Source of the DNA: Portulaca oleracea
Taxonomy: Eukaryota > Streptophyta > Magnoliopsida > Caryophyllales > Portulacaceae
Direction of reading: 5' to 3'
Length of the DNA: 64,000 nucleotides
NCBI GenBank assembly: GCA_029582165.1
Contig: CM055890.1
Location: forward strand, 9,799,787-9,863,786
Part shown: piece after piece, positions 21,902 to 34,900 of the stretch
How positions within the stretch are numbered: the stretch's first letter is position 1
Layout: each line of letters begins with the position of its first letter
Made by a program: the position numbers and the translations under genes
Notes under the pieces: generated by a model
Database searches by the model: none
What the model saw: only the letters and a program-made list of their open reading frames with translations
What the model was told of the DNA's origin: nothing

Positions 21902-23569
21902 TGTTTAGTCCCATTTTTGGGCCTTAATAACGCTTTCGGCTAGCAATTTTGGCTCGATTTCGAGTCTTTTTCATTGTTTTTATTAGGTTTTTAGTTGTTT
22001 TGTAGGTTTTCGCACTTTTAGAGCAAAAACATGGAAAACGTGTTAAAACAAGACTTTTTAGGGAATCCCGAGTGATTTCCCGAGCTAAGCCATGCCGAGA
22101 AACGATGCGGAACTGACCCGAGATCACCTTCCCCAAGTTTGAAGCAAATCAGGGGTGTAACACCCACTACAACCTCTATAGCGGGCGTTACAGCCAAGGA
22201 AAGAAGATAAGGGAAGAGAGGCAGGAAGCGATCGCAAGTACTACCGTGGATGTCGCGCCCGCGATGGCTGGGTGTCGCACCCGCTACTGGTAGTGTAGCG
22301 CCCGCTACACAGCTTCAGCATTGATCACCCACGCTTGCCATAGCAGCGTTGCGCCCGCGGAGAAGGAGATTGCACTCACGACAGAATCGAACCAGCAGAG
22401 GATCGCGCCCGCGACTAAGTAAGTGCTGCTCGCGAACTCTCGAACACTGGAATTGCCTGGGTGGTTTCGTTGGGTCACGCCCGCGATCGCCTGGGTATTG
22501 CGCGTTTTTGCTCGGCTTAGAACGGCAGCGTTTCATCCAACTACCATGCTTTGTATACATACTCCAAGCTGCGATTTCTTTGGGGAGAGGTTGGCTTGGG
22601 TTAGAATCTAGCCATAAGCTAGGTTTTACCTAGCTCTTAGGTAGTAATTAGGGTTTAATTAGTGAGTGATTAGTGAAATTTCCACTTGAGATTGATACTT
22701 TGATTGTATTGTTGATTGAAGATTGTTGGAAGTATCTTTTCTCTTGTTCATCTTTACTCTTCTGCTCCTTTGATAAGTGTTCTCTTTCTTTAATCTCTTT
22801 TATTATTACTTGTTGATTTAATTGCTTTCTTTTAATTGCTTCTTTGTTGCTTTGATGTTCTTGTTGCTATTCTAATTTCTTTGGTTGAGTTTTGCTTATT
22901 CCATGCTAGAATCCATGTTTAGGGTTGGTTTTGTTGATGCTGTTAGCTTGGTTGTTGTTATGATTAGTAACTATAAACACCATGGGTTAGGGGGTAATTA
23001 AGGGTGTAAATGGATGATTAGGATTGGGTTAGCGATTTTAGTGAGTAATTAGGTGGGAAATCAATTTCCCACTCCATCCCTTCTCTCAAATGGGATGTAT
23101 TTGGGTCCGAAAGCTCCCAAATACATCCAACACTTGTCATGGAAGGTTGGAATTGGGATGGTTAATGCACACCCACGAAGGTGGAAGGAGGTTAACTAGG
23201 GAATTCCGTTTCATTAACGCTCCGAGTCCGTGATGGACTTTGAGGTAGTTAATCCGGACTATCCTTGAGAGAGGAAGCCCGATGGGTATTTTCTAACGGA
23301 ATTGCCACTTGATTTTCCCCTCTTGTTGCTCTCTTGTTGCAAAACCCATCTCCTTGTTCCAGTTTGCATCCCGAAAAGCCTCCGAAGCCCATTTTCCCTT
23401 AGACTTGACCTTAGTTTCTTTTGTTTCTTCGTGTTTGCTTCGAATAGTTACCTTACCCTCACCTTTAGCGATCTTAGCGATCTAGACCCATTTGTGACCA
23501 ATACCTTTAGCCAAGGCCCCTTCCTCACTGAGAAGAACGACAAAACCGGGGTATACAAACTACATTACA
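21902..23569 (+). repeat. 5' LTR of the Athila-like element
   Basis: It starts TGTTTAGTCCC and ends CTACATTACA (1668 bp). It aligns along its length with 37195-38880. Dyads lie at 22253-22266 (GTCGCGCCCGCGAT), 22293-22310 (GTGTAGCGCCCGCTACAC, 8-bp arms), 22401-22415 and 22474-22486. ORFs in it are not gene-like. Confidence 0.93.
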
Positions 23570-23574
23570 TAAAA

Positions 23575-23593
23575 TTGTGCCGTTGTCGGGGAG
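23575..23593 (+). other. Degenerate tRNA-Asp primer-binding site
   Basis: TTGTGCCGTTGTCGGGGAG starts about 5 bases after the 5' LTR. It resembles the Athila/Tat primer site, complementary to the 3' end of tRNA-Asp, with two changes. Confidence 0.75.
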
Positions 23594-23761
23594 CTAGCGC
23601 CCCTAGCTTTAGGTTCCTTTGGTTAGGAGTAGTTAAGATTGCTTTCATCGTAAGAGATCGGTTGTTTAGGTTCTAGGGAATTTGATGCTTGTTTTGTTCT
23701 CTTTGGTGCATGCAGATTCACTCTAGTGCCGATCAGAGACGGTAGTTGACATCAAACCCGG

Positions 23762-25540
23762 ATGGCTGAGACTGATCCACCCCGTACTCTCCTATCATAC
23801 TCCATTCCATCATCAGGTACGGGAGGCAATCCTATCATCTTACCGCCATTACCACCCACCGCTACATTTGAATTCAAACCATGCTTGCTAGATGCTTTTG
23901 AGAGAAACCAATTCTACGGAGATGGCTACGAGAATCCCGTTGAACATATTAGAAGATTTGAAGATTAGATTGGTTTTGTGTATATGCCAGAGGTATCTTC
24001 GAAGTTCTTGAAATTGAAGCTCTTTCTTCTCACTTTGGAGGGAAAAGTTAAGATGTGGCTTGAAATTTTCCCACCCGGCACATATACTACTTGGGATGCA
24101 TTGAGCCGTGATTTTCTTCACCATTTCTTTTTGGCCGATAAGACGCATAGGGTTCGACAAGCCATCTTGAACTTCAAGCAAGAGCCAGGAGAAACTCTCT
24201 TCGAATCATGGGCAAGATTCAAAAGTCTCCAAAGGCGATGTCCGCATCACAATCTGCCGGATTTGTTATTGTTACATCAGTTTTCCCATGCGCTTCAAGA
24301 CAATCTCAAAGAGTCAATTGATATTATATCGGGAGGAATGTTCCCTATGAAGACTGAGCATCAAGCAAATGTCTTCCTTCATGAATTATTTCAACATTCT
24401 CCTTCTTGGGGAAGCCACCGGAATTCAGGAGATGGAGGCTATTCCTTGGAGAGCAACCCCATGATTAAGCTCCTTATGGGCATCGTCCAAGAGATGCACT
24501 AGAAGGTAGCATCTGATGGAGCAACCAACCAATTGAAGATCATGCAGGAGACTCAAGCCTTCGCCCAAAACATCCAATATTTCTCACCTAGCTACCAAGA
24601 CCAACAAGTTTGGCAACCCACTTACCACCAACCTACCCCTCAACTTCAAGAGTCTCAACCATCTCAAGAGTCCAAAATAGAGAAAATGCTGAAGCAAATG
24701 ATGGACAACCAGGAGAATGATAGGGCTCGCATCGAGAGTATTGAAAACCAATGGGCCCAAATTGCTCAGCAAGATTATATTCCTCAAACCGTCCCCGTCC
24801 AACCTCAACCTATCAAAATGGTGCTTGTGAATTCTATCACCCTCCGGAGTGAAGAAGAAGCCAAAGTACCAAATTTTGTGGAGGAGGGATGTTTGGGAGA
24901 AGAAGAAGAAAAAGAAGAAGAAGAGAATGAGTTGGTGATGAATGAAGAAAGGAAGGTGGTGGTTGAATTAACCAAAAGCGGGAATGAAGAAAAGTGGGGT
25001 GAGGAGGAAGAATTCAATGAGGAAATAGATGGGTACTCAATAGAACCTTATACGTTCGAGTTTTGATGTGAGTGTCCTTTGGAGAAGATCCTTCTTGAGC
25101 TGATTCAAGTAGAACCTGATGGCAGTGAGGCAATCTACCTCACTAATCTCATTGATGGGGCATATACTAGAGAGGTAGAGGATGTTCCCCGGGAAGAGCC
25201 TTTCTTTGAGCGTATGAAGGTTCATGATTTTATTATCGACGATGCGACATCTTTAGAATCTTCTCTTCCCCAAGTGGAGTTCAAGTACTTCTCGATCACA
25301 TTGAACAATCTTGTTGAAGAAGAATTCAAGGAGGGGGTTGAGAAAGAGGAAGAAGTATTGAAAGAAGATGATCGTCATCAACCCATGCCTGTTCCCGAGT
25401 GTCCAAAATTCCGGGAACCAACAAAAGTGGAGCTTAAATTGCCTCCTCATCTTTTCCACCTGATTCGACCTCCGGAAGCACAACTTGTTCGGTTCACTAA
25501 GGTAGTTGGGAGATGTTGGAAGAAGAGAAGGAAATGGTGA
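23762..25540 (+). pseudogene. gag: Athila-type Gag and downstream acidic region
   Basis: One frame runs from ATG 23762 to TGA 25538-25540, broken by TAG 23966-23968, TAG 24500-24502 and TGA 25064-25066. The first half is a retrotransposon gag domain: KMWLEIFPPGTYTTWDALS, FKQEPGETLFESWARFKSL, RCPHHNLPD. A Gln-rich linker follows, then SITLRSEEEAKVPNF, which in Athila lies just before the protease. Instead of protease, a Glu-rich region and PPHLFHLIRPPEA follow with no known domain. No zinc knuckle is seen. It would form particles but has no enzymatic part. Confidence 0.85.
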
Positions 25541-25867
25541 CGGAGGAAGCATAAGAAGCCATTGCCTCCTTATTTCCCGAGGTCAACTAAGAACTTGTTA
25601 GATCATCTTGACCTTCAATCGCGCAAAGTGGGGAAATGCTGGAAGGGGAGGAAGAGGAAATGGTGGAAGAGAGTAACAATGCTACGGTCATTCATACCAC
25701 GTCTCTCAAGGATCAAACAGGTATTAGGTCAAGCTAGGGACATAAAACAAGCACTATATGGGAGGTAACCCATACTTTTCTTCGTTTGTTTTTCTTTCTT
25801 CTTTCTTTTGAGGTCACTTCCAGTTTTCTTTTAGTTAGTTCTTTTTCTTGTCTTGTCTCTAATCTTG
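25541..25867 (+). other. Post-gag spacer of the Athila-like element
   Basis: ATAAAACAAGCACTATATG followed by GGAGGTAACCCA (25741-25772) is characteristic of the region after pol in Athila elements. So pol has been deleted between gag and this point. Confidence 0.6.
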
Positions 25868-28800
25868 TTTAACACCCCCAGATTCATGATCACCAGATGA
25901 TCAGTAATTACCTCATAACCCAATGATTAGTGCAGCAGAAATATAATACGAAGGTATTACCACCGTCCACAAATATGGACAAGGCTTAACAATCACAAAT
26001 AAACACCAACCATATATGTATGACTCTAAACACTACACAACAATCCCAAAAAGGAATTTTTAACAACATACATAACCTTAACCGTTCCATACAAAACCTT
26101 AAATCACTTATAATTTACACAAGCAAATAGAGGAATCACCTCCACCTCAAACCCTCATAAATAAGTATGTCAACCATATCCCCTTTATTGCTTAACCGAC
26201 TTCTTTATCGGAGCTTGCCTTATTCGCCTTAATCTTAGAGGCGCCACCTAAAACATACATAAAACAATTCGCAAATGAGTCGAAACTCAATACGCATACC
26301 CCTATACTGTAAATAAATTTAAGCAATTCATTTTCTTTCGCGCATTTCAATTCATTTTGCATACAATAAAACAGTAAAACCATAAAACAATAAATAACAA
26401 TGACCAACAATAAATATGCTTGCCGTAGTATTATCTTTAATGGTCCCCTGCTTTGCGATCATCGGTTTAAGCCTCCGTATGCGCATATCCGGACCGATCG
26501 GGAGATCCGGATGGGTTGACGCTTGGTCAAGTATTTACTATGGGAGTGCTCTAGGGCACAAATAACATGGGTCGGGGCCATAATTACGTGACAAAATCAA
26601 TAAACATTATTCATTCACATTATAATCATTACACTTGCTTATTAAACTCAAATAAAAGAGTTTAAGGAGGGTACAGACAATATGCGTACCTTGAAACTGA
26701 ACCGCACTTAAGCGACTTGAAAAGCTTGACTGGACTCGAACAGGGAGCAACAACGACCTCTTGGACCACACTTGAGATAAGAACACTAAAAGCGAATTAA
26801 CTTTAATTCTTGGTAAGGAGGAAGTCTCCTAATTAACTTAATAAAAGTAAACTTTCAATTAAAAGGATTGGTGAATTTTTGGGACTTTGTAGTAAGTCTG
26901 CAGAGGGCATAACTTCCTCTAAAAACCTCTAAAAACTTCATAAGAGAAATTTTCGGAAAGCTAAAAATAAGTCCTACAACTCTCCAGTTAAGAGTTGAGG
27001 CTAAAAACAAGTGTAAAGGTTTCAAATTTAAGATATATCAAGGCTGGTCTGGAGTAAGGAATAATCGGGAGCGATACTTTGAAATATCATAAATTAAGTT
27101 CTAAACATCGGTTTGGTGCGTATAAGCAGCCTATCGAAAGCTTGAATTGCAATCTACAACTTTGATGTTGGCCTCAAAATCAGAAAGTATTTAGAAGACA
27201 CCGGAAATTTGCTTTGAAAAAGGTTTGGCGAATTCAAATTCTGGTTTGGACGTGGTTGGGAGCCTTACTTTGATGAGTCATAACTTTTCACTCCGACATT
27301 CGATGAATGTATAAGACCCCAATTCAGAAAGCTTGCGGAGCATACTACAACTTTCATGTTGGCCACTTAAGTTAATAAGACCTCATTGATACCTTAAAAT
27401 GTCCACGAACCTACTGCGCCAAAAAACGTATAAAAACAGAACCCCCAAATTCAACTCGCCGTAACTTGAGTTATACACATCGAAATCCCAAAATTCAAAA
27501 ACCGGGTGAAAACTATTACTCACGGCTGTCATCTCCAATAAAATTTTGAATAAGGGAAGCTCTAATTGACCCGGAAAGATTCAGATTACTCACTTGACCC
27601 CAAATGATTAATTCAAACTCTTTTCATGGTGTTTTAGTATGTCATTAAACTCTCTATTACTTTTATAAATACTTTTCCATGACATCATACCATCAATTCA
27701 GCAGTATATTACAACCAAATTACCCATATTCAACCTCCACAATGACATGTAATGTCCCAAACCATAGAATTTCAACCACAATTCACTATCTTTACATATA
27801 TAACTTTCATCCCTTAGAACTCTAACATCAATATAATCCATCTATTAAAATTTCAGCAGCTAAACCAACAATTTAAGCACATTTTTAGTGCTAGAACGAA
27901 CATGCACCACCAAATAACCATCATCAAGTTTATCTCACTTCCATCCCTACTTGTTTCAACCCAATTTATGCTCAATTCTCATCACTTATTCCAATTTACC
28001 ACCATTTTATTCACATGCAACCATACTTGACAATAAAACCTCCATACTTACGAGAAATTTTGGTCAAGATAACATGGAATCATCATCCAAGCACAACCAA
28101 CCTCAATTCCACACTTATACACCATAATATATTAGTTTCATCACAATTTCATACCCCAAATTGAGAATCTAATATATTACTCTATTCATGCCATGAGTTA
28201 ACTCAAGAAAGATAACAAAATTTAAAACTAATAGTTGAGACTTCAAATTTGAGACAAGTTAGGGTTTTACCTTAATAAGATTGGAAAAAGGAAGAAGGAT
28301 CTAGAGCTGAGTGTGGTAGGGGATTCGTGACACTGGCAGGAGCCTCAACCGGCTGTCTGCTTCCGTGGTGGCCGATTGACTGTCAGCGGCGAGACCGCAA
28401 AGAACTAAAGAGACAGAGCGATGGAACACAGAAGGTGGGGGTAGCTGATGCATAGCGGCAGTAAGAGAGCTCCGGCGGGTTCGCTACGACTGACGTCGAC
28501 TGATGCTAGTCGGATGGTCGCCGGCGTAAGGCAGAAATGTGACAGGGAGACAAGGTCGTGTTTAGCAGAGGCAACATAGCAAGATGAGGTTGTATACTTT
28601 ATCAGATAAGTATTTGATTAGGGAAAAAGGAATGGGTTTTAATTGGAACTAAAACACTAAGGCCCAATCTTTTTATTAACCCAAAAAGATTAATCCTTCC
28701 TCTTCTTATCATCACTATTTTTCTACTAAACCAAACCCAAAAATACTAATTTGTAGTCTCGGGATAAAATTTATAAAAATAAAAATAATGAGAGGAAGAC

Positions 28801-28875
28801 TTGAAATAAAATAGAAAGATGTAATAAATTGAAATTTAAATAAATTAAGGAATGAACAACTATGATATTATTGTT

Positions 28876-28912
<37 letters not shown>

Positions 28913-29160
28913 TCAACGAATCGGTCGACCTGATAAAATTTGGTCAGGTAAGTAACCTGAATATCCCGAGAGTAATTTGAGTAACTAAAATTGTCACATA
29001 AGTACTTTATATACATAACATAGTAGACTGACGTATGATAGTCGTTGCTCTGCTCGAGTCCTGCAAATACATAAATAGTTAACTGAATTGAAGTCCGTGA
29101 TTTGATTAATTAATCTCATTACTTAACTTAATTACGTTAGGTTAGAGTCGGGTTATTACA
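25868..29160 (-). repeat. 3' LTR of the LARD-like element (left, reversed)
   Basis: On the plus strand it runs from TTTAACACCCCC to GGGTTATTACA. The first bases are TT where the other LTR has TG. It keeps the intact, unoccupied MITE target near 28609. A TAA microsatellite lies at 28878-28910. Small ORFs (26192-26410 minus, 28771-29016 minus) also occur in the other LTR and are shared LTR sequence, not genes. Confidence 0.92.
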
Positions 29161-29205
29161 GTCTACCCCCCATAAAAGAAGTTTCGTCCTCGAAACTTGA
29201 TAGAA
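29161..29205 (-). other. Polypurine tract of the LARD-like element
   Basis: Plus strand GTCTACCCCCCATAAAAG, then AAGTTTCGTCCTCGAAACTT; read in reverse this is a G-rich tract abutting TGTAATAACCC. It matches the 4500-4534 region. Confidence 0.85.
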
Positions 29206-31976
29206 GCGATTACTCAATGGGAATGTGTCAATTGACACCATTTTGGGCATGTTACCATGACTTTGTTGCTCACTAACTTAATGTCACTGTTCCGGAATAA
29301 GTACTTGAGCTGGGCTCATCCTTGCACTGTACACTCATATTCTCTCATAACTATTTGAATAAGTTATTGCCTTTGTGTAGGTATATGTCAAATATAATTT
29401 GTCCAAACATTGCTACCACTCTCCTTCAAAATGAGCCAAGCGCTCTCCAAGTAATATACATTTTTAACTTACCATATAACTTAATCTCAATTTGTCTAGA
29501 ACCAAAGACCCATTTGTTTTTCTTTAAAAACTATTACCCATATTGCTCGACTCTCCATTATTAGTCATAAAAACACTCTTGTAAAATGCTATGCATCTCA
29601 CTCCCCTTATTTCATTGAATTTACTCCATGAACATTTATTTCCCCATAATTCATCTCATTTCATGATTATTAACACTACTCCCCCAAAATTGATAACAAT
29701 AAAATAAATAATTATAGTAAAAATAAAAGGGTGTGGAGAACATATAAGATAATGGGAGGATAAAAAGATAAGATAGGTGATAAGTATATGTATGAATATC
29801 AAGAGAAATGATGGAGCCAAGATCTACAATGATGGCTTTACTATTTCATGGTGAAATGTGGATAACCTGTGAGTTCAAAGTAAATACTGGATATGAATGA
29901 TGATTAATAAAATATGAACGGAAATGATAAATATCACAATGATTCTATAAACAAGGAAAATAATAAGCAATAATTAACTTGAATTAATTTGGAAAAGAAA
30001 ATATTGGGGCATACTTTTGATCTTCAGAACAAGAACAAACAATGATCGTGGTGAATGAATAGTCAATATAGTATAAATGATAAGAAATCAAAGTGGGTAT
30101 GGGAACTTGAGATTTAGGGATCCCAAATGGATATAATAAGTAACAATAAAGAATTATTCAAAATGATATTTATCAGTAACTACTTGAACCAACCCAAGGG
30201 TATATGGTATAGACTATTGAGCTTGAATTAATTACAACGGGTAATGAGAATAAATTTTGAATTCAATGGACTAATTAATTGAAGAGGATAATGATCTCAC
30301 TCATGAGAAAGAAAAGATAGGCCAAGTGAAGAGCCATGTAAAGTAAATGGAGTTAATCATCAATAAAAATATGGATTGATAATAATTGAAAAGAAAGACA
30401 ATAGCCGTGAAAGAATTGATCTGGGTTGATGAAAAGATTAATAAGGATATGTTGGATTGGGAGTAAGAACATATCCAATGTAATAATAGGTTAACATGAA
30501 TGATATAAACTAATAAGAAAATCAAACGGTCATGCAAATGTGAGCAATAATATAAAATGATCAAGTTGAATTTAAGTTTCTAATAGGATCATAGGATAAA
30601 GAGAAATAGTTGATCCTAAATTAAAAGGATGAGATATCCAATGCTTGTCTAAGATTTGTAAATATGAAGATGAGGGAAAACTCACCATGAGGGTTTATAG
30701 TAAGAATATAAGACAATTAGTTCATGTAATGGAAATGGAGTATGTTGGTTAAGTAAAAAGACTTGAACATAAAGGATGGGGTGGGAGGGGGGTTTAAATC
30801 CCAAAATCATGCTAGATATCACGCAAAGTAATTATTCCATACATATTCAAATAAACTATATTCACATGATAGCATCAGTCTCCCTCTTTTTTTTCCGCAA
30901 AACATATATGCTTACATCCATACTCTTCCCCTTGCAAAGTCTATACCTTCCCCTGTAGTTCTTCATTGCTCATGGATATTATAATATTAATAGCGCCCCA
31001 AAGAAAATCAGGATCCTTATGCCTATGATAATACTTCTAAAGTAGATCTTATGTCCATAAAGACCTTTGTTTACCTTTTTGACCACTATTAAAAAGCCCT
31101 TAAAACCAAATTAACAATTGGAACTCATAAGCACTTCTTTTCCTTACATCCTAGGGAAATTTCGGCAGAGTTTCCTCTGTAATATGGACTAACCCAAATT
31201 ATATGTACTCAATACAAACCTGCCAAAAGACATTTTAACTTCAATTGGATACAATTAGGGGCCACACGCCCACAACTACAATCATCAGCAACCAATAGTT
31301 ATATTCACACACAAATCTCAATCTTTAAACCAATTATCCATAAAAAGAATAGGGAAGGTACTCACCCTTCCATTAATATCTCAGAAGTGATCAAGTTCCA
31401 AGCTCTTAAGGCCGAAAGTCTTGCTCCATATTTTTCTAAGTTGTGTAGGATGGTGAAGTTGTGGTATGAATCCCTAACGTTAACTCAAGTGTCCAAAAGG
31501 AACGTTATTAGACATGGGATAAGCTTTAAACAACGTGTTGTGATACTTGGAGTAGAGGTCTTGTATTCTTGAAAGGGTCATCTACCAAAGAAGACAAGAA
31601 GGCGTAAGTGAATAATTCACATTGATAAAACTTAGCGACTTGATTCAAAAACTATGGTAATTAACTTTAAAAATCATTCGAAATGGGGAACTCCCCACTA
31701 TAGATCACAAGACCACTTAATTAAGGTTCAACCATCAACTTGAGTCATAAAACCAACTTGGCTAACTTGATCAATCCATCAAGCATACATACATTCTGGA
31801 ATCATAACTTGCCCTTGATTTCTACCACCACTCCTATTATTCAATTACTTGCTATAGTTATAACTTGACATTTAGTTTCACTTATCTATCCAAAATACAT
31901 CCCCAAGGAGACGATTCATGTCCATTATGTCTTTCCTCATTAGTGTCCTAAAACTCACAACAACTCCAGAATCTCT
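29206..31976 (-). other. Non-coding internal region of the LARD-like element
   Basis: AT-rich, no capsid, zinc-knuckle, protease, RT, RNase H or integrase motif found on either strand. The short ORFs (60-90 codons) are hydrophobic AT-rich translations and look like chance. Confidence 0.75.
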
Positions 31977-31988
31977 GCTCTGATACCA
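31977..31988 (-). other. Initiator-Met tRNA primer-binding site
   Basis: Plus strand GCTCTGATACCA, minus strand TGGTATCAGAGC, exactly complementary to the 3' end of plant initiator tRNA-Met, four bases from the LTR. Confidence 0.93.
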
Positions 31989-31992
31989 TAAC

Positions 31993-34900
31993 TGTAACAC
32001 CCCCAGATTCATGATCACCAGATTATCAGTAATTACTTCATAACCCAATGATTAGTGCAGCAAAAATATAATCCGAAGGTATTACCGCCGTCAACAAATA
32101 TGGACAAGGCTTAACAATCACAACTAAATACCAACCATATATGTATGACTCTAAACAACTACATAACAATCCCAAAAAGGAATTTTGAACAACATACATA
32201 ACCTTAACCTTCCATGCAAAACCTTAAATCACTTATAATTTACACAAGCAAATAGAGGAATCACCTCCACCTCAAACCCTCATAAATAAGAATGTCAACC
32301 ATATCCCCTTTATTTCTTAACCGACTTCTTTATCGGAGCTTGCCTTATTCGCCTTAATCTTAGAGGCGCCACCTAAAACATACATAAAACAATTCGCAAA
32401 TGAGTCGAAACTCAATACGCATACCCCTATACTGTAAATAAATTTAAGCAATTCATTTTCTTTCGCGCATTTCAATTCATTTTGCAAACAATAAAACAGT
32501 AAAACCATAAAACAATAAACAACAATGACCAACAATAAATATGCTTGTCGTATTATTATCTTTAATGGTCCCCTGCTTTGCGATCATCGGTTTAAGCCTC
32601 CGTATGCGCATACTCGGACCGATCGGGAGATCCGGATGGGTTGACACTTGGTCAAGTATTTACTGTGGGGGTGCTCTATGGCACAAATAACATGGGTTGG
32701 GGCCATAATTACGTGATAAAACCAATAAACCTTATTCATTCACATTATAATCATTATACTTGCTTATTAAACTCAAATAAAAGAGTTTAAGGAGGGTACA
32801 AGCAATATGCGTACCTTGAAACTGAACCGCACTTAAGCGACTTGAAAAGCTTGACTGGACTCGAACATGGAGCAACAACGACCTCTTGGACCACACTTGA
32901 GATAAGAACACTAAAAGCGAATTAACTTTAATTCTTGGTAAGGAGGAACTCTCCTAACTAACTTAATAAAAGTAAACTGTCAATTAAAAGGATTGGTGAA
33001 TTTTTGGGACTTTGTAGTAAGTCTGCGGAGGGCTTAACTTCCTCTAAAAACCTCTAAAAAATTCATAAGAAGACTTTTTGGAAAGCTAAAAATAAGTCCT
33101 ACAACTCTCCAGTTAAGAGTTGAGCTAAAAACAAGTGTAAAGGCTTCAAATTTAAGATATATCAAGGCTGGTCTGGAGTAAGGAATAATCGGGAGCAATA
33201 CTTTGAAAAATCATAATTTAAGTTCTAGACATCGGTTGGATGTGTATAAGCAGTCTATGGAAAGCTTGAATTTGCGATCTACAACTGTGATGTTGGACTC
33301 AAAATTAGAAAGTATTTAGAAGACACAGGAAATTGGCTTTGAAAAAGTTTTGGCGAATTCAAATTCTGGTTTGGACATGGTTGGGAGCCTTACTTTGATG
33401 GGTCATAACTTTTCTCTCCAACATCTAATGAATGCATAAGACCCCAATTCGGAAAGCTTGCGAAGCATACTACAACATTCATGTTGGCCACTTAAGTTAA
33501 TAAGACCTCATTGATACCTTAAAATGTCCATGAACCTACTGCGCCAAAAAACGTATAAAAACAGAACCCCCAAATTCAACTCACCGTAACTTGAGTTATA
33601 CACATCTAAATCCCAAAATTCAAAAACTGGGTGAAAACTATTACTCACGGCTGTCATCTCCAATAAAATTTTAAATAAGGGAAGCTCTAATTGACCCGGA
33701 AAGATTCAGATTACTCACTTGACCCCAAATGATTAATTAAAACTCTTTTCATGGTGTTTTAGTATGTCATTAATCTCTCTATTACTTTTATAAATACTTT
33801 TCCATGACATCTACCATCAATTCAGCAGTATATTACCACAAAATTACACATATTCAACCTCCAGAATGACATGTAATGTCCCAAACCATAGAATTTCAAC
33901 CACAATTCACTTTGTTTAAATATATAACTTACATCCCTTAGAACTCTAACATCAATATAATCCATCTATTAAAATTTCAGCAGCTAAACCAATAATTTAA
34001 GCACATTTTTAGTGCTAGAACGAACATGCACATACCAAATAACCATCATCAAGTTTATCCCACTTCCATCCCTACTTGTTTCAACCCAATTTATGCCCAA
34101 TTCTCATCACTTATTCCAATTTAACACCATTTTATTTACATGCAACCATACTTGACAATAAAACCTCCATACTTATTAGAGATTTTGGTCAAGATAACAT
34201 ATAATCATCATCCAAGCACAACCAACCTCAATTCAACACTTATACACCATAATCTATTGGTTTCATCACAATTTCATACCGCAAATTGAGAAGCTAACAT
34301 ATTACTCTATTCATGCCATGAATTAACTCAAGAAAGATAACAAAATTTAAAACTAAGAGTTGAGTCTTCAAATTTGAGACAAGTTAGGGTTTTACCTTCA
34401 TAAGAGTGGAAAAAGGAAGAAGGATCTGGAGCTGAGTGTGGTAGGGGATTCGTGGCGCTGGCAGGAGCCTCACCCGGCTGTCTACTTCCGTGGTGGCCGA
34501 CTGACTGTCGGCGGCGAGGCCACAAAGAACTAAAGAGACAGAGCGACGAAACACAGAAGGTGGGGGTAGCTTATGCGTAGCGGCAACGACAGAGCTCCGG
34601 CGGGTTCGCTGCGACCGACGTCGACTGATTCTAGTGGGATGGTCGCCGACGTAAGGCAGAAATGTGAGAGGGAGACAAGGTCGTGGGTAGCAGAGGCAAC
34701 ATAGCTAGATGAGGTTGTATATTTAATCAGATAAGTACTCCCTCCGTCCCAAATTAAATGACATTTTGACAAAATTTTGACCGTTAATTATTCATAAATT
34801 ATAATGACTTACGGTATGAAATTAGCTCTATTGTAATTTCTAGTAAAATATCTTTCTAATGACGGTAATTTTATATTGTAACTCATTGTGAATTGTGAGC

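Noticed and set aside
22249..22500. CRISPR-like array
   Set aside because: Repeats are short dyads at irregular spacing in a plant LTR, without uniform repeat-spacer structure or cas genes.
22249..22500. Repeated VAPAT peptide from the dyad motif as a coding repeat
   Set aside because: The motif lies in different frames in different copies and both strands, so no conserved peptide is made.
29161..31992. Hidden gag or pol in the LARD-like interior
   Set aside because: Both strands were read for zinc-knuckle, DSG, RT and integrase motifs; none was found.
26192..32535. Two nearly identical 72-codon minus-strand ORFs at 26192-26410 and 32317-32535
   Set aside because: They are the same position in the two LTRs of the LARD-like element, so similarity reflects LTR duplication, not a conserved gene.
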